From positions 150,515 through 214,514 of the forward strand of contig NZ_JAATHJ010000002.1 of NCBI RefSeq assembly GCF_012034335.1: a stretch of DNA of 64,000 nt, written 5' to 3'. Shown here piece after piece: positions 57,633-64,000 of the stretch. This stretch comes from Alkalicoccus luteus. GTDB taxonomy: Bacteria; Bacillota; Bacilli; Bacillales; Salisediminibacteriaceae. Positions within the stretch are counted from its first letter, which is position 1, and every line of letters starts with the position of its first letter. The notes below the pieces were generated by a model. It saw only the letters and a list, made by a program, of their open reading frames with translations. It did no database searches and was not told where the DNA came from. The translations under genes and the position numbers were made by a program.

Positions 57633-57883
57633 CGTTCATATCACATTATAAAGGAACACCTATCCTTTTTCATCACATTTTTTAGTTGTTACTATATCTA
57701 TCACATGCTTTGTGACAATTATGTGAAATTGATTTCATCTTTGATAATTTGATTTATTATGAAAGAAAGCTACCTCTTCAGGTCATCAGTTTGATAAGAT
57801 AGATTGGAATGTGTTACGATGCCGCGCTCTATTCATTATACTAATATAGCGAAGCGGCTGTTTATTTTTGTAGTGGAAAGACG
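57633..57883. promoter_or_regulatory. divergent ctaA/ctaB control region with candidate ResD boxes
   Basis: The ctaB-ctaA gap holds no gene. TATAAT at 57645-57650 (minus) is a candidate ctaB -10 without a clear -35. TATACT at 57837-57842 (plus), with a weak TTACGA 17 bp upstream, is a candidate ctaA promoter. TTTGTGACAAT (57709-57719) and TTATGTGAAAT (57719-57729) are direct repeats with TGTGA 11 bp apart, resembling the ResD core TTTGTGAAT known for B. subtilis ctaA. Further TCACAT/TCACA copies lie nearby. Binding is inferred. Confidence 0.5.
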
Positions 57884-57892
57884 GTGAACACC

Positions 57893-58792
57893 ATGCATCG
57901 CATGTTAAAGTTTTTTGGAATCATTACAACTCTTGGTATGCTTCTTGTTATCATTCAAGGAGCGCTTGTCACTCAGACCGGCTCAGGTGACGCCTGCGGG
58001 GCAGAATGGCCGCTATGTTACGGGCAGCTCATCCCGGAAAACCCCGCTGTTGAAACGTTAATTGAATACACTCACCGGCTTGTCTCCGGGATTCTCGGCA
58101 TCATGGTCATTGCGCTCAGCATTTGGAGCTGGCGCGCAATCGGGCACTTAAGAGAAACGAAGCTTTTTGCATGTCTAGCTGTAACATTCATTATTTTTCA
58201 GGGGCTGCTGGGAGCTGCTGCTGTCGTATGGGGACAATCTGATGCTGTCATGGCGCTTCATTTTGGCTTCTCCCTTATTTCGTTTGCGAGCGTACTGCTG
58301 TTGACCATTCTGGCGTTTGAAGACGGAAAACCAGCCTCGTTAACAAAGCCACTCATCACGAAAAGCTTGAGATGGACGTTGATCGGAAATCTCATTTTCA
58401 CTTATGCTGTCGTGTACACAGGCGCTTATGTAAAGCATACGGGATCCGGCGGCGCCTGCGCAGGATGGCCGCTCTGTAACGGCAGCCTCTTACCTTCGCT
58501 TACAGGAAGCACCGGCATTCATTTTGGTCACAGAATGGCTGCAGGATTGCTGTTTATTACGATCCTCATGATGTTTATCAAGCTTTTAAAGTCGCATCTT
58601 AACAACAAGCCGCTATTTTACAGCGGCCTGCTGACAATGATTTTTATTACCGCCCAGGTAGCCAGCGGAGCTGTCGTTATCTTTACAGGATTTACTCTCT
58701 ACGCGACAATGGCTCACGCTGTTATTGTAAGTCTGTTATTCGGATCTTTAAGTTACATGGCCGTCATAGCCTCCAGAAGCAGGATTCGTTAA
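57893..58792 (+). CDS. ctaA: haem A synthase
   Basis: CtaA oxidises haem O to haem A. The 299-residue membrane protein has eight hydrophobic segments in two related halves, each with a Cys pair in an outer loop: DACGAEWPLCYG and GACAGWPLCNG. The haem-ligand His residues lie in EYTHRLVSG, MALHFGFS, FGHRMAAG and MAHAVIV. Start choice is between GTG at 57884 and ATG at 57893; the ATG has GGTGA 5 bases upstream and is slightly preferred. Confidence 0.94.
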   Translation: MHRMLKFFGIITTLGMLLVIIQGALVTQTGSGDACGAEWPLCYGQLIPENPAVETLIEYTHRLVSGILGIMVIALSIWSWRAIGHLRETKLFACLAVTFIIFQGLLGAAAVVWGQSDAVMALHFGFSLISFASVLLLTILAFEDGKPASLTKPLITKSLRWTLIGNLIFTYAVVYTGAYVKHTGSGGACAGWPLCNGSLLPSLTGSTGIHFGHRMAAGLLFITILMMFIKLLKSHLNNKPLFYSGLLTMIFITAQVASGAVVIFTGFTLYATMAHAVIVSLLFGSLSYMAVIASRSRIR

Positions 58793-58797
58793 CACAT

Positions 58798-58833
58798 AAA
58801 AGGCGCCGAACTCAACTGGGTCCGGCGCCTTTT
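58798..58833. terminator. bidirectional terminator between ctaA and dps
   Basis: AAAAGGCGCCG and CGGCGCCTTTT form a GC-rich stem with A and T tails on both sides. Confidence 0.9.
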
Positions 58834-58841
58834 ATAATTCA

Positions 58842-59291
58842 TTATTTTTTTCCGAGAAATGCACGAAGCATCCAGTTATGCTTTTCTACCGACTGCCTGA
58901 TTTCAATCAGCATATCAGCTGTGGCTTCGTCATCTGCGTCGTCTTCAAGCGTTTCAATATCTTCTTTCAGCTCATTTGAGAGCTGAGTGAAATCATGGAC
59001 GAGGGCCTCTACCATGTCATCTGCTGACTGTTCTCCTTCTGCTTCTTTGATCGTCGACGTCTCCAGGTAAACTTTCATTGAAGCAACAGGACGACCTTTT
59101 AGAGCGAGCAGCCTTTCGGCAAGCTCATCTATATGCTCCTGAGCTTCATTATAAAGCTCCTCAAATTTTTCGTGAAGCGTGAAAAAGTGCGGACCTGATA
59201 CATACCAGTGATAATTATGAAGCTTTACGAACATAACGTTCCAATTTGCTACATGCCTGTTTAGAATTTCGGTAGTTTGCTTGTGTGCCAT
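58842..59291 (-). CDS. dps: Dps-family ferritin-like protein
   Basis: Dps oxidises and stores iron in a 12-mer, protecting DNA from Fenton damage. The 149-residue protein has the intersubunit ferroxidase ligands in [27 protein letters not shown] and [16 protein letters not shown] at 59303 has too little space to AGGAG, so the ATG at 59291 is used. A sigma-B-type promoter lies upstream. In B. subtilis this interval holds ftsW and pycA, not dps. Confidence 0.93.
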   Translation of the reverse strand: MAHKQTTEILNRHVANWNVMFVKLHNYHWYVSGPHFFTLHEKFEELYNEAQEHIDELAERLLALKGRPVASMKVYLETSTIKEAEGEQSADDMVEALVHDFTQLSNELKEDIETLEDDADDEATADMLIEIRQSVEKHNWMLRAFLGKK

Positions 59292-59333
59292 GTTCCCACT
59301 CACTCCTATTCGTAATGACTTACATAGATATCT

Positions 59334-59359
59334 GTTCCCGTAAGAAAACAGGACTAAAC
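59334..59359 (-). promoter_or_regulatory. candidate sigma-B promoter of dps
   Basis: GTTTAG (59354-59359) and GGGAAC (59334-59339) are 14 bp apart on the minus strand. Each differs at one position from the sigma-B consensus GTTTAA/GGGWAW. B. subtilis dps is sigma-B dependent. No PerR-type palindrome was seen. Confidence 0.65.
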
Positions 59360-59390
59360 ATGCGCCTGACTAAATACATGTTTTACTTAC

Positions 59391-59433
59391 AAAAAAAACA
59401 CTTTCAGTCAGCAATAACGCTGCAGAAAGTGTT
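59391..59433 (-). terminator. ylaN terminator
   Basis: Minus strand: AACACTTTC and GAAAGTGTT stem with an intervening TGCAGC...GCTG pairing, followed by eight T. It separates ylaN from dps. Confidence 0.85.
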
Positions 59434-59443
59434 CATCTTTGCT

Positions 59444-59740
59444 TTATACGCTGCCGCCCCGCGCTTTCATCGTCGCCTCATGCAGAGAAGAGAGCTGCTG
59501 CTCTAACTGGGAAAGCAGACGCCGTCCTTCTTCTTCGGACACAAGCTGAAGTCGAATCGCAAAGTCGATCTCGCGGGAGAGTCCGAACATTTGGGTATCA
59601 AGAACTTCCTCATAAAGAGGACATTGAGGCATCGTTAAATTCTTCATTTGAACCTCAATCAATTTTACTATTTTATCTGCATCCTCTTTCAGAAGTGCAA
59701 AAGCCTTTTCACTCTGACCAGGCAGGATTTCAGTTGACAC
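59444..59740 (-). CDS. ylaN: YlaN family protein (iron-linked Fur partner)
   Basis: The 98-residue protein contains the highly conserved block [20 protein letters not shown] followed by LSREIDFA. In B. subtilis YlaN is needed under iron limitation and has been reported to act on Fur. The GTG at 59740 behind GGAGGG gives the family length; the frame begins at 59791. It neighbours dps, another iron gene. Confidence 0.92.
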   Translation of the reverse strand: MSTEILPGQSEKAFALLKEDADKIVKLIEVQMKNLTMPQCPLYEEVLDTQMFGLSREIDFAIRLQLVSEEEGRRLLSQLEQQLSSLHEATMKARGGSV

Positions 59741-59901
59741 GCGAATCCCTCCTCTATATAAACGATCACGGACCGTATTACTCCGATTCATGATTTACGT
59801 TTATCTTATCGGTTATTTGATAAAAATGCAACTCGCGAATCAATTGATGACACATATCCGGATGGAAGCTATACTATGAACTAGAAGGCAGGTGAAGAAC
59901 T

Positions 59902-60396
59902 ATGGCAGAAATGCTCGTAAAAATAGTAGGGAACGTAAAGCACCCCGTGATGCTAGACCCGGGAACCTGGATTTTCGATGAACGCCGCATCGATATGGAA
60001 AAGGCGTTCGATCAATCTGCTGAGTCAGAAAGCAACGAGTCATTTGCAGCGCTTGGAAAAGCATTTGACAGACAGCGCACAGAAGGCGCGGTCCCACAGC
60101 AACAGACAAATAAAATCACTGTCAGCAGAAAAGATATGCAAGAAAAATCGTTTGGCATTCGACTTCGGCCTTTTTTACTAAACAGTTCTCCGGATGAGAC
60201 CGCCGACACCGTAAAATTCATCCGCGCGTCAGACGCAGATGTCACGCTCACGCTTGAAGAAGCAGGTGAAGGTATCTTGCAATTTTCACATAAAGGCAGT
60301 CCTTTAACTGAGGACGGTCCTGTACACTTCTTCTACAGCGACGGCTCCAATCGCGACAATCCAATTACCGGAATTGAAAGAATTGAAGTCCTGTAA
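59902..60396 (+). CDS. hypothetical protein in the ylaL position
   Basis: The 164-residue soluble protein shows no motif I recognise. The N-terminal half (residues 1-40) begins MAEMLVKIVGNVKHPVMLDPG, and the middle (residues ~40-75) is Gln/Ser/Glu-rich. By position between phoH (ylaK) and ylaN it corresponds to B. subtilis ylaL, also uncharacterised. AGGTGAAG precedes the ATG. Confidence 0.6.
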   Translation: MAEMLVKIVGNVKHPVMLDPGTWIFDERRIDMEKAFDQSAESESNESFAALGKAFDRQRTEGAVPQQQTNKITVSRKDMQEKSFGIRLRPFLLNSSPDETADTVKFIRASDADVTLTLEEAGEGILQFSHKGSPLTEDGPVHFFYSDGSNRDNPITGIERIEVL

Positions 60397-60434
60397 CCGA
60401 CTCTTAATTAGTCTGTATTTGCATTAACAACGTT

Positions 60435-60474
60435 TAAAAAAGACGCCGACAATTTTCTGTCGGCGTCTTTTTTA
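60435..60474. terminator. bidirectional terminator between the ylaL-position gene and phoH
   Basis: AAAAAAGACGCCGACA and TGTCGGCGTCTTTTTT arms form a strong hairpin with A and T runs. Confidence 0.92.
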
Positions 60475-60478
60475 TCAT

Positions 60479-61798
60479 TTACAGCAGATCAGCCGCCAGC
60501 TGTGCAAGACTGGATCGTTCCCCTTTTTCAAACTTCATATGACCCGATATCGTTACGTGCTTCATTCTTTCAATTACATAGGAAAGTCCATTCGTATATT
60601 CATCCAGGTAAGGATGATCGATTTGTTTCGGGTCACCCATGAGGACAATTTTACTGCCTTCCCCCACTCGGGTAATGATGGTTTTCACTTCATGCTTTGT
60701 CAGATTCTGCGCTTCATCTATGATGATGTACTGATCGGGAATACTCCTGCCCCGAATATACGTCAAAGCTTCGACTTGCACAGATGACATACCGGCTAAA
60801 ATGTCCTCCAGCTCCGTATCTTTTTTCGTGTTAAAAAGAAATTCAAGATTGTCGTAAATTGGCTGCATCCACGGCCGGAGCTTTTCGTCTTTCTCGCCGG
60901 GAAGGTATCCGATATCTTTCCCCACCGGAACAACTGGTCTTGTAACAAGCAGCTTTTTATACGCCTGTACATCTTCTGTTAAAAACATGCCGCACGCAAG
61001 AGAAAGCAGCGTTTTCCCTGTTCCGGCTTTACCGACGAGAGTGACAAGAGGTATGTCCTTTCTGGTAAGCAGCTCCATAGCCATCCGCTGCTGGACATTC
61101 CGGGGTCGGATTCCCCATATTCCGTCAGAATCACCTAGAAACAAGTTCACACGCTGTGATCGTTCATCAACCATGCCAAGAGCCGATCTGCTTGGCTGAG
61201 CAGGATCTTTAAACAGGTAAAAATGATGCGGGTACGTTTCCCCTGTTCCGGCGTCTTTGATAGAGAGCGATTTTTTCTCATATAACTCATCCATCAATTC
61301 ACTGTCTAAATATAGTTCACTGTAGCCTTTATAAATGTGATCAAACTGTGCAACTCTGTCGGTTAAAAAGTCTTCTGCTTTTATATAGAGTGCATCTGCC
61401 TTCACCCTCAGCAGGGCATCCTTCGTAACAAGAACGACCGACTCCGGATGGTCACTTTCTTCCTTTAAATTCAAAGCAATTGCAAGAATCCGGTTATCGT
61501 TAGTCTTTTCAAGTCCGTGCTTTTCGAGCTGGTCGGCTGCTTTATGGTTCAGTTCAACCATTAGTCTCCCGCCATTTTCAAGCGGAACGCCCGCGTGAAG
61601 TTTTCCGGTTTCCCTCAATTTATCCAGCAGTCTGCCAACCTCTCTTGCGTTTCTGCCTATCTCGTCCGTCAGCCTCTTCTTCGTATCGATTTCCTCTAAT
61701 ACAACTGCCGGAATTACTACTTTGTTCTCCGCAAAGGAATGAATGGATAGAGGGTCGTGCAATAACACGTTCGTATCAAGGATATATGTCTTGATCAT
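60479..61798 (-). CDS. ylaK: PIN-PhoH family ATPase/ribonuclease (YlaK)
   Basis: The 439-residue protein fuses an N-terminal PIN domain (YILDTNVLLHDP; acidic residues in LEEIDTKK and TNDNRILA) to a C-terminal PhoH-type ATPase with Walker A VGKAGTGKTLLSL and Walker B YIIIDEAQNL. PhoH2-type proteins act as RNA helicase/RNases. GTGGAGGG precedes the ATG. Confidence 0.92.
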   Translation of the reverse strand: MIKTYILDTNVLLHDPLSIHSFAENKVVIPAVVLEEIDTKKRLTDEIGRNAREVGRLLDKLRETGKLHAGVPLENGGRLMVELNHKAADQLEKHGLEKTNDNRILAIALNLKEESDHPESVVLVTKDALLRVKADALYIKAEDFLTDRVAQFDHIYKGYSELYLDSELMDELYEKKSLSIKDAGTGETYPHHFYLFKDPAQPSRSALGMVDERSQRVNLFLGDSDGIWGIRPRNVQQRMAMELLTRKDIPLVTLVGKAGTGKTLLSLACGMFLTEDVQAYKKLLVTRPVVPVGKDIGYLPGEKDEKLRPWMQPIYDNLEFLFNTKKDTELEDILAGMSSVQVEALTYIRGRSIPDQYIIIDEAQNLTKHEVKTIITRVGEGSKIVLMGDPKQIDHPYLDEYTNGLSYVIERMKHVTISGHMKFEKGERSSLAQLAADLL

Positions 61799-61831
61799 AT
61801 GAATCCCTCCACTGCAAAATACGCAACCGGA

Positions 61832-62287
61832 TTATACAGACTGAAGTGCATCCATTACCTGTCTGTCCAGTTTCGCTGCTGCATCTTCATCGTACGTTTT
61901 CTCAAACTGCGGCTCATGTGTGAGCCTCGCCCCATAAAACATCACATCTTTTACTTCCTGGATATGAAGCTCCATCATCGAGAGTTTTACTGGAACATTA
62001 TCTATTTTCTCCTGAACAATTTTTGACTTTCCGGAAAGTGCATACGTAGAACCATCCGCAATGACTGTCATTACAGCAGCAGGGTTTTCATGAATATTAG
62101 AAATGATTCTGGATTTCCGGTCAACTGCAAAGCGAATCGTGTTACGGTCTGCAGCGTAAATCCATGATATAGCATTCACACTCGGCCCTTTTGTATCTTG
62201 ATCAATTGTCGCTAACATAACGTAATGTTCTTCCTGAAGTTCCCGGAGCAGGTCCTCGGTAAGCTCCTGCTCAATTCTGTTTCCCAT
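61832..62287 (-). CDS. pyridoxamine 5'-phosphate oxidase-like (FMN-binding split barrel) protein
   Basis: The 151-residue protein has the split-barrel pattern YVMLATIDQDTKGPSVNAISW, RFAVDRKSRIISNIHENPAAV and a VKDVMFYGARL strand. Its flavin and substrate are not evident. It stands where B. subtilis has ylaJ, a sporulation-linked lipoprotein. The ATG at 62287 is used because AAAGGAG lies 9 bases upstream. Confidence 0.8.
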   Translation of the reverse strand: MGNRIEQELTEDLLRELQEEHYVMLATIDQDTKGPSVNAISWIYAADRNTIRFAVDRKSRIISNIHENPAAVMTVIADGSTYALSGKSKIVQEKIDNVPVKLSMMELHIQEVKDVMFYGARLTHEPQFEKTYDEDAAAKLDRQVMDALQSV

Positions 62288-62410
62288 TGTCAGCACTCCT
62301 TTCATCACTTCGCCCGCGCATGCAGCGCGTATACTATATATTATTCGCTGGATCTGTTCTATTTTCCTTCCTGTAAATCATGCAAACACATATTTTTCCG
62401 TCAACGCACA

Positions 62411-62419
62411 TGATATACT
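62411..62419 (+). promoter_or_regulatory. extended -10 promoter of ylaI
   Basis: TGA-TATACT lies about 33 bp before the ylaI start. The -35 region is poor. Confidence 0.5.
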
Positions 62420-62451
62420 GAACAAGTAAAATGAATCGGGTGGTGAACTTC

Positions 62452-62655
62452 ATGCGGGTCAAATGTGTACTTTGTGACAAAATTGAAACGATTTCCTCCA
62501 CGCTTCCGCTCGCTAAGAAACTTCGGAATCGTCCTATTCACACGTACATGTGCAGGGACTGTCATGATCGTATTTCAGAACGGACAGCGGAGCGCCATCA
62601 GACAGGTAAATTCCGTTCTCATAAAGCAGTGGAGGAAACGGACGATTATATTTAA
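62452..62655 (+). CDS. ylaI: YlaI family zinc-ribbon protein (DUF2197)
   Basis: The 67-residue protein has CVLC near its N terminus and CRDC at residues ~35-38, a likely zinc ribbon. The ATG at 62452 behind GGGTGGTGA gives MRVKCVLCDKIE; the frame begins at 62431. The function is unknown. Confidence 0.88.
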   Translation: MRVKCVLCDKIETISSTLPLAKKLRNRPIHTYMCRDCHDRISERTAERHQTGKFRSHKAVEETDDYI

Positions 62656-62673
62656 TCAGCTGGAACCACTTGC

Positions 62674-62714
62674 AAAAAAACGTACCGGTGCCTTTTAACA
62701 CCGGTACGTCTTTT
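62674..62714. terminator. terminator between ylaI and ylaH
   Basis: CGTACCGGTG and CACCGGTACG form a stem around CCTTTTAA, with an A-run before and TTTT after. Confidence 0.88.
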
Positions 62715-62761
62715 CGCTTGCCGCTTTTCAATAAAGAACCCGGTGCTAAAAAAAGACCGTA

Positions 62762-63115
62762 TCAGCTACGATCTTCTTCCGGATCTGCTTCTTCTTTTTT
62801 ATGGCGCCTGAGCTGAAGTTTGTAAATACCTAAGACAAGGCCGGCAATAAACAGAGATTCGATTATTGGCAGCGTAAATGCCAAAAACGTAATAAAGATA
62901 TTTCCAAAAAGCATTAATGAATAAATAACGACATTTTTTAAGAGGGGAAGCTTCCGGGCGAAGCCTAAATTAAACACGATAATACTCAACGCATTAGTTA
63001 AAAGATAAAGCACTAAAAAGGCGGTTAAAAAGTTTTCAGGATCAGATGCTCCCAAAAATTCTGCCAGCGGTGTCATGGAAGGTGCGGGAGCCGCTTCAGG
63101 CGAGGCAAAAAGCAT
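62762..63115 (-). CDS. ylaH: YlaH-family membrane protein
   Basis: The 117-residue protein has three hydrophobic segments (residues ~30-50, 60-75 and 77-97) and a charged C-terminal tail. It matches the YlaH family and position next to ylaI. The function is unknown. AGGAGTG precedes the ATG. typA, normally between ylaF and ylaH, is not here. Confidence 0.82.
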   Translation of the reverse strand: MLFASPEAAPAPSMTPLAEFLGASDPENFLTAFLVLYLLTNALSIIVFNLGFARKLPLLKNVVIYSLMLFGNIFITFLAFTLPIIESLFIAGLVLGIYKLQLRRHKKEEADPEEDRS

Positions 63116-63295
63116 AATGATAACACTCCTAAATCAAGATATAAATCACTGCCTACCATACTATAGCACATTTGCCAGGCGGGACATAACTTATTCACAT
63201 ATTGTTCACACGACCAGGAAGAAATCACATTTTGTCAGCACGCTTTTATTTCAGTCCGATCTATCGTAAACTAAATCAGTAGAGGAGGCGTTTAC

Positions 63296-63478
63296 ATGCG
63301 TTCGTTTGATATTATTTTTTTTATTTTAGCCTGCACGGGGACAATTGGAATAATGGGGCTGGGCATTGCGCTGGCTCAGCTTAGCATTCCGCTGCTGCTT
63401 CTATTTGGCGGACTTTTCGGTGGATCTCTTGCTGTCGGTTTCAGAAGAAAAAAAAGACTTCAGAGTACATCAGCCTGA
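63296..63478 (+). CDS. ylaF: small membrane protein (YlaF/DUF5325-like)
   Basis: The 60-residue protein has two hydrophobic segments (residues ~5-27 and 30-48) joined by a short turn and a basic tail, FRRKKRLQ. Length and position correspond to B. subtilis YlaF. GAGGAGG precedes the ATG. It is followed at once by a terminator and the copy B repeat. Confidence 0.78.
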   Translation: MRSFDIIFFILACTGTIGIMGLGIALAQLSIPLLLLFGGLFGGSLAVGFRRKKRLQSTSA

Positions 63479-63486
63479 ATCCAATA

Positions 63487-63518
63487 AACAGAGGCCCCTT
63501 TCAGGGGCCTCTGTTTTT
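63487..63518 (+). terminator. ylaF terminator
   Basis: ACAGAGGCCCC and GGGGCCTCTGT stem with TTTCA loop and a T-run, ending exactly where copy B of the repeat element begins. Confidence 0.92.
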
Positions 63519-64000
63519 CAGAGTGTGGATAAAGTCATTTTAAGTGAATAACGTTGCATCTGCCTGTATCTGCGGACACTCGCTTTCCGGAGGGAACAGC
63601 CTCAGCTAACCGATTCCTCCTGCTGTCGGAATCGCTGGATCTTCGCCTCGTTCTGATCCTCCCGGAGTCGAGATCCTTCGATGCCGGCAGCTGGCAGTGA
63701 GTTTCATGTGCCTGGTTATGAAGGCACGATCGACTTCCATACGGATAGAACCTTCCCGATGAGACGTTTCGATGTTAAATAGGGCTGCCAGTCCTTCATC
63801 GAATGCATAATAAACGGAAAAAAACAGTCGCGTCTGCCTGTTGTGACGTTGTTCTCCACTAAGCACAGATCCGTTCCCCGATGTGTCCGGCGGAGACGCC
63901 AGTGGAAGCCGCGCAGTCTGAAGATCCTTTCTCAGGGGTCACCCTGAGAAATAGCTGAAGGCCAGCCCACGGCAAGCTTCCGCCGGTAAACAGAGAGGAA
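63519..64000 (+). mobile_element. terminator-targeting repeat element, copy B (cut by window end)
   Basis: The first 79 bp are identical to copy A at 43378, and similarity continues, with small differences, to the window edge. It lacks the ~110-bp block present in copy A. It starts directly after the T-run of the ylaF terminator. No protein-coding gene is evident. The right end and any duplicated hairpin lie beyond 64000. Confidence 0.85.

Overview
The window is a chromosomal stretch of a low-GC Gram-positive bacterium, almost certainly a Bacillaceae (Bacillales). Read from right to left it follows the Bacillus subtilis order: yla genes, ctaABCDEF, ylb genes, division and cell-wall (dcw) cluster, ftsAZ, ylm genes and divIVA, ileS-lspA-ylyB, pyr operon. 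Most genes lie on the minus strand. Moderate GC, bacillithiol synthesis (bshC), DAP-type MurE, and strongly acidic extracytoplasmic tails on DivIB and PBP2B suggest a salt- or alkali-adapted lineage. That ecological reading is inference.

Layout: 1-3.9 kb holds a half-transporter ABC exporter, a YuiF-type ion/amino-acid antiporter and an unknown membrane protein. 3.9-16.3 kb is the complete UMP operon (pyrR-P-B-C-AA-AB-K-D-F-E) with three PyrR attenuators, its promoter, and an extra methyltransferase coupled to pyrE. 16.3-23.7 kb holds ylyB/rluD, lspA, T-box-controlled ileS, divIVA and ylmHG-sepF-ylmE. 23.8-39.2 kb is the dcw cluster (ftsZ, ftsA, sbp, ylxX, ylxW, divIB, murG, murD, mraY, a MurF-like gene, murE, pbpB, ftsL, rsmH, mraZ). 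39.6-50.3 kb holds bshC, a DUF3397 gene, panE, ylbP, a crotonase, rpmF, yceD, tmcAL, ylbL, coaD, rsmD, ylbG and ylbF. 50.4-58.8 kb holds a YugN-type gene, an AI-2E-type membrane protein and the caa3 oxidase operon with haem A synthesis. 58.8-63.5 kb holds dps and yla genes.

The most striking points: (1) A 634-bp non-coding element (43378-44011) has 14/18 matching terminal inverted repeats and is flanked by a 31-bp direct duplication of a terminator hairpin. A second copy runs off the right edge and a decayed third copy lies near 39.4 kb. In all three the same end abuts a transcription terminator. (2) Every sporulation gene that B. subtilis has in these loci (spoVD, spoVE, spoIIGA-sigE-sigG, ylbJ, ylbO/gerR, ylbD, ylaJ) is missing while the flanking genes stay in order, which suggests a non-sporulating lineage. 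(3) The MurF-like protein in the dcw cluster has lost its ATP-binding loop and looks like a pseudoenzyme.

How the genes work together: pyr makes UMP under PyrR feedback; the dcw cluster makes lipid II and builds the divisome, with MraZ boxes in front; ctaA-F make haem A and the caa3 oxidase, with candidate ResD boxes; dps and ylaN are iron-linked neighbours, dps with a sigma-B-like promoter.
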